Below, in pieces: positions 1 to 8,431 of a stretch of 64,000 nucleotides of DNA. A program made the position numbers and the translations under genes. The notes beneath the pieces are model-generated. The model saw only the letters and a program-made list of their open reading frames with translations. It was not told the origin of the DNA and did not search any database. Source of the stretch: Lujinxingia vulgaris (GTDB taxonomy: Bacteria > Myxococcota_A > Bradymonadia > Bradymonadales > Bradymonadaceae); contig NZ_VOSM01000003.1 in the NCBI RefSeq assembly GCF_007997015.1, positions 248,001-312,000 on the forward strand. Direction: 5' to 3'. Position 1 is the stretch's first letter, and the number at the start of each line of letters is the position of its first letter.

Positions 1-1270
1 GCGACATCTCGAGCAGGTAGGGCTCCACGCCCCAGTAGAGCGCCATCTGTCGGTAGACCTGCTCGGAGGGCGTGCAGGCGATGATGGTGTTGGTGGGGCG
101 ATAGGTCATCATCAGCCGGGCGGTGGCCCCGGAGGTGGTCAGCACCACCAGGCCGGAGACACTGAGCTCGTCGGCGGCGATTGCCGCAGCACGCGCGACC
201 GCATTGGGGAAGGTCTTGAGGTGGCTGATGGAGCGAGGTTCGGGCAGCGAATGAAAACGTGGCGAGCGCTCCACCTCTTCGATGATGGAGCTCATCATGC
301 GCACCGCCTCGATGGGGTAGCGACCCGCGGCGGTCTCGCCAGAGAGCATGACGGCGTCGGTGCCGTCGAGGATGGCGTTGGCCACGTCGGAGGCTTCGGC
401 GCGCGTCGGACGGAAGTTCTCGGTCATCGACTCGAGCATCTGGGTAGCCGTGATGGTGAGCCGCCCCTGCTCGTTGGCGCGCGCGATGCACATCTTCTGG
501 AGCATCGGCACTTTTTGGGGAGGCATCTCCACGCCAAGGTCACCGCGGGCGATCATGATGCCGTCGGAGACGGCGATGATGTCATCGATCTCGGCGATGG
601 CCTGGGGCTTTTCGATTTTGGAGATGATCTTGATCGACTCGGCCGCGCTCTCGGGCATGCGTGAGCGTAGCTGGTGAATGTCGAGCGCCGAACGCACAAA
701 GCTCAGGGCCACGTAGTCAACGCCGAGCTCCATGCCAAATTCGAGATCTTCGCGATCCTTTTCGGTCATGCTCGGTGCGGAGACGGCGGCGGTGGGCAGG
801 TTGATGCCCTTGTTGTTTTTGAGCGTGCCGGCGACCTCTACCAGTGTGCGCACATCGGGGCCCTGAACATCGACGACGCGCAGTCGAATGAGACCGTCGT
901 CGAGCAGCAGGATGTCGCCGGGGCGCACGTCGCGGTGCAGATCTTTGTAGGTCGTGGAGACGCGCTCCTGGTCGCCGATGATATCATCGACGGTGATCAC
1001 GAACTCGTCGCCGCGGGCCAGCTCAACGGAGCCGGTCTCAAAGGTGCCCACGCGGATCTTGGGGCCCTGGAGGTCTTGAAGGATAGCCACCGGGCGGCGC
1101 AGCTCTTGGGAGAGCTCGCGGACCATCGCGTAGGTAGCGCGGTGGTCGTCGTGGGTGCCGTGGGAGAAGTTGAGCCGGGCGACGTTCATCCCGGCTTTGA
1201 TCATCTCGGAGAGAACCTCAGGGGAGTTGGAGGCAGGCCCGAGAGTACAGACAATTTTGGCGTGGCGCAT
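1..1270 (-). CDS. pyk: Pyruvate kinase (C-terminus cut by window edge)
   Basis: Cytoplasmic glycolytic enzyme converting phosphoenolpyruvate and ADP to pyruvate and ATP. The reverse strand reads from an ATG at 1270 as a protein starting MRHAKIVCTLGPASNS, the classic pyruvate kinase N-terminus. It continues with NFSHGTH, the active-site SKIEKP motif (Lys218), the metal-site region ARGDLGVEM, ATQMLESM and MLSGETAAGRYP. About 423 residues are visible; the family is usually about 470-480, so only part of the C-terminal regulatory domain is missing, because of the window edge and not a mutation. It is the last-transcribed gene of the minus-strand group here, 40 bp downstream of a lipoprotein gene. 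The assignment is secure. Confidence 0.96.
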   Translation of the reverse strand, partial: MRHAKIVCTLGPASNSPEVLSEMIKAGMNVARLNFSHGTHDDHRATYAMVRELSQELRRPVAILQDLQGPKIRVGTFETGSVELARGDEFVITVDDIIGDQERVSTTYKDLHRDVRPGDILLLDDGLIRLRVVDVQGPDVRTLVEVAGTLKNNKGINLPTAAVSAPSMTEKDREDLEFGMELGVDYVALSFVRSALDIHQLRSRMPESAAESIKIISKIEKPQAIAEIDDIIAVSDGIMIARGDLGVEMPPQKVPMLQKMCIARANEQGRLTITATQMLESMTENFRPTRAEASDVANAILDGTDAVMLSGETAAGRYPIEAVRMMSSIIEEVERSPRFHSLPEPRSISHLKTFPNAVARAAAIAADELSVSGLVVLTTSGATARLMMTYRPTNTIIACTPSEQVYRQMALYWGVEPYLLEMS

Positions 1271-1310
1271 GGTCACCGCAATGGTTCAAAGAGCGTGAAA
1301 AAAAGAGAGA

Positions 1311-2402
1311 TCAGTCGTTCCGATCCATACATACGCGTGTCGGTTCAATGCTTCCGACAACTTCGCGATTTGGGCAGTGAATTCGAAGGTTGGTGCGGGT
1401 AGGGTCGAGCGGGCAGACCTCGTCCGAGCATCGGGGCTGGCACCACTGCTCGCCACCGATGCCAATGCAGGCGCTGCCCTCGGGGCAGCCGCCGGCCTCA
1501 CAGCTGCGCGTGCAGTAGCCGATGGCGTTATCGTCGGAGTCGGAGAAGTAGTCCAGTCGGCAGGTCTCCGAGGCGCATTCGGCGTCGGAGGTGCAGCGCG
1601 CGCCGATCGACTTCAGGGAGTCCGGGAGGCAGGCGTTAGCCCAGGCGATCTCGCCATCGACCTCGGTGCGCACGGCCACGCAGCTCATATCTTCGCGGGC
1701 GCAGCTGACCTGGCAGCGCTCCAGGCAGTGGGACTGGAGTTGATGGTTGATGCCGTCGACGATCCAGCAGCTCTCGTGGTCGCCGCAGGGGTCGTTCTGG
1801 CAGGCGCTGGTGCAGTAGGAGGTGCCGCCGACATTGAGGCAACTTCCACCGGCGCACTCCGTGTCGGAGGTGCATTCGGCACCGTTGGCCAGCCCGTTTC
1901 GACATTCGCCGGCGGCGCATACCTGGCCACCGGTGCACGTGTCGGTGCGGTAGGCCAGGCCCGTGGCGCGGCAGGTGAGCTGGGTCTGTGCGTCAACGCA
2001 GCGGGACTCTCCCGGGGTGCAGATCGGATCGGGCTCGCAGACGCCAGCGCTGCAGGAGGTTCCTTCGTCGCAAGGCGCGGCCTCGTAGGCTGTACCCGTT
2101 TCGTTACAGACCTCGCGGGCACCACCGACTCCGCAGCGCGCCGTTCCGGCGCAGCACACCGGGCAGGGATCGGGCGCGGTGTCGGCGTCGTCGGCATCAG
2201 CGCCGCTGTCGACCGGGTCGGGCGAGGTGTCCTCGGAGGCATCGCTCTCGGTGGCGTCTTCGCCCGTGTCGGTTGCGACAATGGGGGCGTCCACGCCAGA
2301 GCAGGCGCTCAACAACGCGATCGTGAGGAGAGGGAGCAGCGTCAAGATGGCCCGGCGCACAGCGCCAGAGGTAGGTCGGGTGCGCGCGCGATCGAGATGC
2401 AT
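1311..2402 (-). CDS. Cys-rich surface lipoprotein
   Basis: Predicted exported lipoprotein of unknown function. From the ATG at 2402 (GGAG about 5 nt upstream) the protein has Arg residues, a hydrophobic stretch and the lipobox LLSAC. An acidic Asp/Glu/Thr linker follows, then about 300 residues with roughly 30 cysteines. Recurring units such as CTSDTECAGGSC and CTSDAECASETC are spaced like those of Myxococcota/Bradymonadota surface proteins. A longer in-frame start at 2432 exists but puts ten unlikely residues before the signal peptide. Similar Cys-repeat units occur in the lipoproteins at 31152-32723 and 46066-47730. Disulfide-rich modules suggest an extracytoplasmic adhesion or binding role, but no specific function can be assigned. 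Confidence 0.85.
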   Translation of the reverse strand: MHLDRARTRPTSGAVRRAILTLLPLLTIALLSACSGVDAPIVATDTGEDATESDASEDTSPDPVDSGADADDADTAPDPCPVCCAGTARCGVGGAREVCNETGTAYEAAPCDEGTSCSAGVCEPDPICTPGESRCVDAQTQLTCRATGLAYRTDTCTGGQVCAAGECRNGLANGAECTSDTECAGGSCLNVGGTSYCTSACQNDPCGDHESCWIVDGINHQLQSHCLERCQVSCAREDMSCVAVRTEVDGEIAWANACLPDSLKSIGARCTSDAECASETCRLDYFSDSDDNAIGYCTRSCEAGGCPEGSACIGIGGEQWCQPRCSDEVCPLDPTRTNLRIHCPNREVVGSIEPTRVCMDRND

Positions 2403-2534
2403 CGAGACTCCACAGGTTGGGCCGGCCACCACCGGGCGCAGGGCAAAAGTCAGCGTGAGAAACCGGGCTCAGACTAGGTTCTCACTGCGCCGAATGCAAC
2501 CGGGTTCGCCGGCGTGGTGACCTGTGCGGGGAGC

Positions 2535-2951
2535 TCAGCCCTGGGCGGACTCAGAGGGGGAGGAATTTGCGTTGGAAAGTGCATCCTCGACCTGGAGGGT
2601 GAGCGCCTCGGCGTGGGCGCGCAGCTCACGCAGCTCGCGACGCTGCGATTCCAGCATCGACTGCCCGTAGAGCCATCCGCCGGCGGCGCAGAGCAGGGCG
2701 GCGGGCAGCCGCCCACGCAGCCAATCGGAGCCGCCGGACATCAACCCGATCTGAGCTCCGATCACGGTAAGCTGGTTGGCGGCGCTGGCGTTTGCGTCGC
2801 TCATATCCAGCTGCGCACGCAGACCTCCGAGGCGCGCGCGTGCCGCTCGCCATTCGCCGCGTCGCATGTGTGCTTCAACTCGGATGAGCTCCCGGGAGAG
2901 CCCGCCCAGTTCGGATTCGAGTTGTTGGAGGGGGCCGCGAATATTGGGCAT
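2535..2951 (-). CDS. Small membrane-associated protein, unknown function
   Basis: Protein of 138 residues starting MPNIRGPLQQLESELGG, chosen because GAGG lies just upstream of the ATG at 2951; the open frame extends to 3044 without a good ribosome site. It has an N-terminal heptad-like helical segment (about residues 5-60), a short hydrophobic segment containing LPAALLCAAGGWLYG (about 88-102) that could be one membrane pass, and a second Glu/Arg-rich helix that looks coiled-coil. No family is recognised. It lies between the Cys-rich lipoprotein and the molybdoenzyme gene on the same strand and may be cotranscribed. Confidence 0.7.
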   Translation of the reverse strand: MPNIRGPLQQLESELGGLSRELIRVEAHMRRGEWRAARARLGGLRAQLDMSDANASAANQLTVIGAQIGLMSGGSDWLRGRLPAALLCAAGGWLYGQSMLESQRRELRELRAHAEALTLQVEDALSNANSSPSESAQG

Positions 2952-3040
2952 GTTGTCCTCGGTCGGTAGCGTTATGTATGCGTCAGAGTAGGGCGCCAAA
3001 TCTTGCGAAGTCGGCCGCGAAGTCAAGCGCCCACCCTGAG

Positions 3041-4189
3041 TCACCCGGAGATCTCAAAAGGAACGCGCACCGCCTGGGCGACGGTCAGCGGATCACCGGT
3101 GTCGAGCTGCTGTGCGCGACCCTGGGAGTCGAATGCACGCACGGTGAGGGTGTGCGACCCGGGGCTGAGACCCTGAAGGTTTGCGCTCCAACGCACCCAG
3201 ACGTTGGGAAGTGGCCACGCTTCGTCGCTCTGCGCGGCGTCCGCCATCAACGTCTGAAGGGCCGGCGAGAGGCTCTGGCGCACTTCGTCGGCATCGTCGC
3301 CGAGGAGGTCAGCCGGCTCTTCGGGGCCGTCGTCCACGCTGAAACGGACCTCGGTGATGGCTGCGTCCCCGCTGACGGCGACGCCCTCAATGGTGATATC
3401 GGGCCCCTCAAGCGTGGCGTTGCGGCCGGCCAGGGTGATGGTGTGGTTGGCCAACGCCATTTTGCCCGGGGCGTCGATGCTCTCGACGCCGCGAAAGCGC
3501 ACCGTCTCGTAGACGCCGAAGGCCTCCTCGTTGGCGGTGAAGTCGATGCGATCGAGCCACTTCATGTTTTTGTAGCCCCACATCTCCGGGATGATCAGGC
3601 GAACCGGGCCGCCCCGAAGTCGGCTCAGGGGCTCGCCGTTGAGCTCGTAGGCGAGCATGACCGGGAGCTGGCCGGCGGCGCTGAGGCGCGCGACGGGGAT
3701 GTTGCTGGTGAAGCCGTCTGCGCCGTAGGTGCGAACCTTCACCGCCTCGGGTGGGACATCGAGCGCGTCGAGCACAGCGGTGAGGGGCACCCCCGTAAAA
3801 AGGCCGTTGGCGATGAGGCTCGTGAGCAGGGGGCCCAGGTTGAGGCTGAAGACACAACGCAGCGTTTTCCAGTAGGTGAGCTCGTGGCCCTGGGCGCCAA
3901 GATCGCGAAGTTCCTGGTAGGTGAGCTGCGCGAGCTCTTCGTCGCCGGCGGTGATGGAAAGTCGCCAGTCGTCGGCCGCGATGTTCGGCGCGTCTTCTTT
4001 GGCAATGGAGTTGCCGCTCTGCCAGAACCACACGCCGTCGTCCTGGGGGGTGACAAACGGCGTGTCGCCTCCGGCGCCGAAGGTCTCCACGTCGACGAAT
4101 TCGCAGCCGCTGGTAAAGCGCAGCGCGAGCAGCGCGGCGGAGCCTGTGGCGAGCGTTTTGAGAAACTCACGGCGATTAAAACGCGTCAT
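3041..4189 (-). CDS. TAT-exported molybdopterin oxidoreductase, sulfite oxidase/MsrP-like
   Basis: Predicted periplasmic or membrane-anchored molybdoenzyme of the sulfite oxidase superfamily. From the ATG at 4189 (GGAG upstream) it begins MTRFNRREFLKTLATG, a twin-arginine signal. This is followed by RFTSGC, so it may be a TAT-exported lipoprotein. The Mo-pterin domain shows YWKTLRCVFSLN, whose Cys matches the molybdenum-ligand position of the family, then FTGVPLTAVLDALDV, MLAYELNGEPL, GGPVRLIIPEMWGYKNMKWL and a C-terminal Ig-like dimerisation domain ending in an all-beta segment. These match the SUOX/YedY fold. The substrate is unknown. It directly follows a beta-barrel-like gene with 10 bp between them, so the two are probably coexpressed. 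The in-frame start at 4225 would lie inside the upstream gene. Confidence 0.87.
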   Translation of the reverse strand: MTRFNRREFLKTLATGSAALLALRFTSGCEFVDVETFGAGGDTPFVTPQDDGVWFWQSGNSIAKEDAPNIAADDWRLSITAGDEELAQLTYQELRDLGAQGHELTYWKTLRCVFSLNLGPLLTSLIANGLFTGVPLTAVLDALDVPPEAVKVRTYGADGFTSNIPVARLSAAGQLPVMLAYELNGEPLSRLRGGPVRLIIPEMWGYKNMKWLDRIDFTANEEAFGVYETVRFRGVESIDAPGKMALANHTITLAGRNATLEGPDITIEGVAVSGDAAITEVRFSVDDGPEEPADLLGDDADEVRQSLSPALQTLMADAAQSDEAWPLPNVWVRWSANLQGLSPGSHTLTVRAFDSQGRAQQLDTGDPLTVAQAVRVPFEISG

Positions 4190-4199
4190 AAAGACTCCG

Positions 4200-5090
4200 T
4201 CAGGGTGCGAACTCGTAGGCGACACCGAAGAGGATATCGGTGCTCTGGACGGTGTTGACGCCCCAGGGGGTGAGCATCAGATCCAGACTCAGCTGAATGC
4301 CGCCGGGGACGCTGGCGATGACGCTGGGGCCAACCTTCAGGTAGCTTTGCGTCAGCGGGGTGAGGTTGAAGATGTCGAGCGCCTCGGGCGGGCCCAGGCC
4401 GATGACCGATTGCGCGACGCCGCGCACCCAGATCGCATCGTGAGGCGCCCACCCAACCTCGGCCATGATCGGGATCTCATCGTACATCTCCACCGGTTCG
4501 CCACCGGCGGCCTGCCGATCGCCGCGCAGGCGGTAGCCCACACTCATCGAGGCATAGAAGGGGCGTGGCCAGAGACTGGCGCCAAGCGAGAGCCCGAGTT
4601 CGTGCTCGCGCACACCGTTTCCCAGTGTGGGGACCATCGGGTCGGGATCGGCGGTGTAGCCGGTGGGCGATTTTGTGGCGGCGTAAGCCGAGAGCACCAC
4701 CGGCGCGTCGATGATGCTGGCGCGCGCGCCCAACCAGACGTCGCCCAGGCCAGTGACGCGGGCGCGCTGGAGGTCACTTTCGAGGGTGAGTGATTGAAAT
4801 GCGGCGCTTCCGTAGACGGTCAGGCGCGGCAAAAGGCCGTACTCTGCGTAGGCGAAGGCCGCGCTTGAGGCGAAGGTGCCCGCCACGTCGTCGCTGAGCA
4901 GCTGAAAGGTCTCCCCGGTCTCTTTGTACTGCTGGTCGGCCCGGGCGTGACCCAAACTCAGCTTGGCGTAGAGCCCGCGATCGGGCTGCGTCCAGGCGCC
5001 GGCAAAGGCCGGGCTGGCCTGAAAGAAGATCGTGAGCGCAAGGCTCGTTGCGATCGCTCGGAGCAGGGTCCGAGGGGTGATGTCGCGCAT
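4200..5090 (-). CDS. Predicted outer-membrane beta-barrel protein
   Basis: Protein of 296 residues from the ATG at 5090. The N-terminus MRDITPRTLLRAIATSLALTIFFQASPAFAGAW is a typical Sec signal peptide with an AFA cleavage site. The mature part is rich in alternating polar/hydrophobic strands with aromatic residues (GLYAKLSLGHARA, LPRLTVYGSAAFQSLTL, ASMSVGYRLRGD) and ends in FGVAYEFAP. This pattern fits an outer-membrane barrel similar to transporter-like or DUF3187-type proteins. The 85 residues upstream in the same open frame are Cys/Trp/Ser-rich noise and were excluded. The downstream molybdoenzyme gene starts 10 bp after its stop, suggesting a functional pair at the cell envelope. The precise role is unknown. 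Confidence 0.78.
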   Translation of the reverse strand: MRDITPRTLLRAIATSLALTIFFQASPAFAGAWTQPDRGLYAKLSLGHARADQQYKETGETFQLLSDDVAGTFASSAAFAYAEYGLLPRLTVYGSAAFQSLTLESDLQRARVTGLGDVWLGARASIIDAPVVLSAYAATKSPTGYTADPDPMVPTLGNGVREHELGLSLGASLWPRPFYASMSVGYRLRGDRQAAGGEPVEMYDEIPIMAEVGWAPHDAIWVRGVAQSVIGLGPPEALDIFNLTPLTQSYLKVGPSVIASVPGGIQLSLDLMLTPWGVNTVQSTDILFGVAYEFAP

Positions 5091-5190
5091 GCGCAAACCC
5101 AGACGTGGGGAAATGAAGACAGCCGTGAAGAGGATGCAGGCAGGCAGCTTAACCGCTACGAACTGGCGATACCAGCACGTGCTACGAGGT

Positions 5191-6435
5191 TCAGCGCTGC
5201 CCGCGTAGCTGTTGCAACACCACGCTGATGGCGACGATGACGTTCCCTGGTGCCAGTACGACAAGAAGGTAAGGCAGGACCCCGCCGATGGCCATGAGCA
5301 TTGCGACGAAGACGATAAAGTCTTTGCGAAACGCGTAGTGCACAAGGGAGAGCGCGCGTTTGAGGGGGGAGGGGGACGGCTCCTCGGACTTAAAGCTCCA
5401 CTCGAAGGCCAGAAGGTCGCCGCGGCCCCGGGCGATAAGCCAGCGGTAGTACACGATCATGCTGGCGAGCTTGCCGCCGCCGGCGGCAAGGCCCAGGTAG
5501 AGCCATACCTCGGGGCCGAGGGTGGCCAGACCGACTTCAAGCGTGCGCCAGGCGCCCACGCCCAGACCGATGTAGAGCAGCAGGTCCGATAGGTCGTCGC
5601 TGACGGTATCGAGCCACTCGCCGAGGACGCTGAATTCGTAGCGAACCCTGGCGAGCTCGCCATCGACGCCGTCGATGACCGAGTTGAGCTGGTAGAGGAT
5701 TCCCGCGAGGAGAAACGCCGTATAGCCACCCACGCCGGCGGCCACCGCCGCGGCGATGCCCAGCGAAAAGGTCACCACCGAGATGTGGTTCGGGCCAATT
5801 GGCGAGGAGACGAGCGCGCGGCTCATCGCCAGGCTCAGGTGACGGTTGAGGTGGCGCGAGACGATGCCGTCTTGAGGCTTTCGGCAGTCGTTGAAGAGCG
5901 CATCTTCGGCGCGGGAGATATCTGAGGGGGCTTTCAGGCTGATGGACCAGCCTTCAGGGGTACGGGCGTCGGCGGCCGAGGTGGGCGCCTGCCTTTTACG
6001 AAGCGCCGCCAGCTCGCCGGGCCAGTCGAGCTCGGAAGTGTACGCGACGCGCTCGATCTGATGTGGCTGCAACGTCAGGCTATCGTCGGAGCTGTCTTCC
6101 GCGCAGCGCTCCACGGCGCGTTGCACCACCGCGCGTTGAAAGACGCGGTGGGCCGGCAGGGCCAGCACGCAGCTCGGGTGAAGATCATGGAGCAGGGCGG
6201 GGGCGTCGTTCGCGTCAATGACATGCACTTCACCGCGGCGGCGGGTGGCCTTCGAGATGGCGTCATTAAGGGAGGATGCCGTCCGGCGTTCGTCGCACAG
6301 AACGACGACGGTGGAGACGCCGCTGACCAGGCACATTCGGGCGATGCGATCGACGAGCGAAAGCCCGGCGACCTCCACGGCTGGCGGGAGGTCGTCGGGC
6401 AGGCCGCCCAGGTCGGTGATGGCGATGATGGTCAT
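5191..6435 (-). CDS. CDP-alcohol phosphatidyltransferase with degenerate N-terminal nucleotidyltransferase-like domain
   Basis: Membrane enzyme expected to transfer an alcohol phosphate from or to a CDP-alcohol, resembling bifunctional inositol-phosphate cytidylyltransferase/di-myo-inositol-phosphate-phosphate synthases. The complete CDP-alcohol signature is present: IDGVDGELAR followed by GEWLDTVSDD, giving D255, D258, G259, A262, R263, G272, D276 and D280. Hydrophobic helices flank it. The preceding RKPQDGIVSRHLNRHLS-PIGPNHIS region is also typical of that subfamily. The N-terminal 160 residues look like a sugar nucleotidyltransferase fold but lack the GxGxRL nucleotide loop. The start at 6435 follows the upstream PilZ stop by 10 bp; an alternative start at 6486 overlaps that gene. 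The lipid product is unknown. Confidence 0.85.
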   Translation of the reverse strand: MTIIAITDLGGLPDDLPPAVEVAGLSLVDRIARMCLVSGVSTVVVLCDERRTASSLNDAISKATRRRGEVHVIDANDAPALLHDLHPSCVLALPAHRVFQRAVVQRAVERCAEDSSDDSLTLQPHQIERVAYTSELDWPGELAALRKRQAPTSAADARTPEGWSISLKAPSDISRAEDALFNDCRKPQDGIVSRHLNRHLSLAMSRALVSSPIGPNHISVVTFSLGIAAAVAAGVGGYTAFLLAGILYQLNSVIDGVDGELARVRYEFSVLGEWLDTVSDDLSDLLLYIGLGVGAWRTLEVGLATLGPEVWLYLGLAAGGGKLASMIVYYRWLIARGRGDLLAFEWSFKSEEPSPSPLKRALSLVHYAFRKDFIVFVAMLMAIGGVLPYLLVVLAPGNVIVAISVVLQQLRGQR

Positions 6436-6445
6436 AGAAGGCAGC

Positions 6446-6856
6446 TCAGCGCGCCGTCTCGGCGTAGAGGCGCTGGGCGAGCTCACGCTCGTCGGTGCTC
6501 TCGCAGATGAACTCCAGGCCGTAGGCGCGTCGGCCGGCGACCTCGGTGCGGCGGCGGACGAGTGCGCGCAGTGCGAACTTCTCGACCTCCGGACCGCCGA
6601 TGACGGTCACGGTCAGATCGACCTCGGTGCCGTCGGCGATGGTCGATTCCGTTTTGACCAGACACCCGTTGAGGCTGACGTTGACAACCTGGCCGAAGAT
6701 CTCGCGGGGGCCGCCCGACCAGGTCATCGTAGCGATGGCGCGGGTGGCGTGGCGGCGGATGCGGGTGTGCGGGCCCGGTTCAAAGATCGGGGCGCCGGGG
6801 CCGGAGCGGAGCTCGGTCGTGGCGGGGGCGTCGAAGTTCAGGGGGGATGCGCTCAT
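6446..6856 (-). CDS. PilZ-domain protein
   Basis: Small cytoplasmic protein of 136 residues with a PilZ-like beta barrel, a domain that often binds cyclic di-GMP. The ATG at 6856 has GGAGG at ideal spacing. Visible features are TRIRRHATRAIATMTW (an R-x3-R-like start) and VNVSLNGCLVKTE, matching the (D/N)-x-S-x2-G motif, followed by typical strands ending YGLEFI. The linker arginines are less canonical than RxxxR because of the IRRHATR spacing, so c-di-GMP binding is probable but not certain. It is transcribed immediately before the CDP-alcohol transferase gene. Confidence 0.85.
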   Translation of the reverse strand: MSASPLNFDAPATTELRSGPGAPIFEPGPHTRIRRHATRAIATMTWSGGPREIFGQVVNVSLNGCLVKTESTIADGTEVDLTVTVIGGPEVEKFALRALVRRRTEVAGRRAYGLEFICESTDERELAQRLYAETAR

Positions 6857-6973
6857 GATGACCTCCATGTCTGAAAAGCGTGGGCGACCGATCCGTGGTC
6901 GTTGTCGCTTCGGCGGCACAACCCTGTGCCCTTTGCGACCGGCGCAGGTTAACCCGGGAGATCGGGGGCGCAA

Positions 6974-7513
6974 CTATTTTTCTGACGCGTTGTCTTCACC
7001 CTCCAGGCGAAGTTCACCGGCGGGAAGTCGCAGCAGGTAGCCCTGCGTGTCTTCAACCAGAAAGTCGGCGATCCCGTGGTACACCGAGCGCTTAAATCGC
7101 GCCTCGAAGCGGCCTTCTTTGACAGGGCAGTAGAGCCGACCGCCTTCGGCGTAGCGCAGGCTCTCGGCCTTGAGTTCCTCTTCGGTGCCGTCGCTCAGCC
7201 AGAGGCGCGGCGGGACGGCCTCCCAGTCCGCGCGTTCAACAAAGAAGCCGGTGTCTTCGACGACGATCGGGTAGGTGAAGCGGCCGATCTCGAGTACCCA
7301 GGTGCCACCTTCGGTGCGGTTGACGCTGCGGCTGAAGAGGTCGACCACGCGCTGGTTTTCAAAACGCAGGCCTTCGTGCAGCCAGGTGCCGTGCGCGTTG
7401 AGGCGAATCTCCTGAAGGGTTCCGCCTTTGCGTAGAAAATCCTGAACAACCGTCGGAAGGGTGGGGTCGATGGCGTCTTCGGGAGTCGGGGTGGTGTTGT
7501 CGTTCTCAGCCAT
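6974..7513 (-). CDS. DUF1285-family protein
   Basis: Protein of 179 residues from the ATG at 7513, overlapping the preceding stop by 8 bp and therefore probably translationally coupled. It contains the DUF1285 hallmarks: EIRLNAHGTWLHEGLRFENQRVVDLFSRSV, GTWVLEIGRFTYPIVVEDTGFFVE and a C-terminal stretch RFKRSVYHGIADFLVED. The family is common in proteobacteria, with a fold of two small beta domains and unknown molecular function. Family length (about 170-190) agrees. No signal peptide or membrane segment is visible, so it is probably cytoplasmic. Confidence 0.85.
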   Translation of the reverse strand: MAENDNTTPTPEDAIDPTLPTVVQDFLRKGGTLQEIRLNAHGTWLHEGLRFENQRVVDLFSRSVNRTEGGTWVLEIGRFTYPIVVEDTGFFVERADWEAVPPRLWLSDGTEEELKAESLRYAEGGRLYCPVKEGRFEARFKRSVYHGIADFLVEDTQGYLLRLPAGELRLEGEDNASEK

Positions 7514-8309
7514 GGCGTTCCTCGACGACGACGGGGCGGCTGCGCTCGAATCCAAAGATCGCGCGGCTCAGAGGTGTGTCGCTGGTCTCAAAGACCTCGT
7601 CGGTGGCCGCGCGCAGCTGCTCGAGGTTGCCTTCGCCCGCCTCGTGAATGACCAGCAGGTGATCTGGCGAGGGCATCGAGAAGCGCAGCCCCGGGCCGAC
7701 CTGGGTGTAGAAGGCGTCGGCGTAGACCATGGCCCGCGCAGCATCGTGACCGTCGCCGGCGTGCAGGCGTCGCACATGGAGGAAGTCTTCAAACTGGCGG
7801 GTCTGCAGCTCCCGGGTGCGGTGAAAGAGCATGCTGCGAGCCCCGGAGAAGACGCGATCGCCGGTGGCCCCCCAACGCTCAAATTGATCGGCCGTCACCA
7901 CACGAAGACCCGGGCTGATGCGGATGACGAACGCGCAGACAACCTCATCGGAGACACACTGCACCCAGGCCGGCTGCCCGTGTACGGCTTCGACGCCCAT
8001 CGGGAAGCTCGGGGGCTGGTAGATGGGCATCAGCGCGCCGGCGCTCTCGACAAAGTTCCACTCGGCGGCTTTGGAGTGGCGCGGCTCCAGCAGGGCGTGC
8101 TCGACGCCGCTGACAAAGCCGCTGATCAGGGGCTTGATCTGATCGTCGTCGCTTTGCTGAAGGAGCTCGATCAGCGCGCCCGGATCGACGTTGGCTTTGC
8201 GCGCGGAGGGGCCGCGGCCCATGGCGACATTGAACGTGCCGGCGACCTCAGAGGGTTGAAGGTTGGCGAGGCGAAGGCTCTCGGCGATGTAGGCCAGATA
8301 GTCGTTCAT
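7506..8309 (-). CDS. Unknown cytoplasmic protein, related to the protein at 8432-9334
   Basis: Protein of 267 residues with no recognised catalytic motif, signal peptide or membrane segment. The C-terminal half has the pattern ARAMVYADAF-GPGLRFSMPSPDHLLVIHE followed by two helices. This matches the C-terminal half of the neighbouring 8432-9334 product (SRALVMPELDF-GGYVAAPTRDHLLIARP). I read them as diverged paralogues, loosely similar to DUF1444/YtpQ-type proteins, but that family assignment is only a suggestion. It is followed by an overlapping DUF1285 gene. The ATG at 8309 lacks a clear ribosome site; no better start is visible. Confidence 0.72.
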   Translation of the reverse strand: MNDYLAYIAESLRLANLQPSEVAGTFNVAMGRGPSARKANVDPGALIELLQQSDDDQIKPLISGFVSGVEHALLEPRHSKAAEWNFVESAGALMPIYQPPSFPMGVEAVHGQPAWVQCVSDEVVCAFVIRISPGLRVVTADQFERWGATGDRVFSGARSMLFHRTRELQTRQFEDFLHVRRLHAGDGHDAARAMVYADAFYTQVGPGLRFSMPSPDHLLVIHEAGEGNLEQLRAATDEVFETSDTPLSRAIFGFERSRPVVVEERHG

Positions 8310-8431
8310 TGAAGGTCGGAGTCTGGGGAAAGTGGAAGCGCATCGGCACAGACACGCGGATGGGCGAAACGATAAACACCTGTGCAGCGGGTCAACGATT
8401 TCAGACCGGCCTCACGACCTCAGCGGGATCA

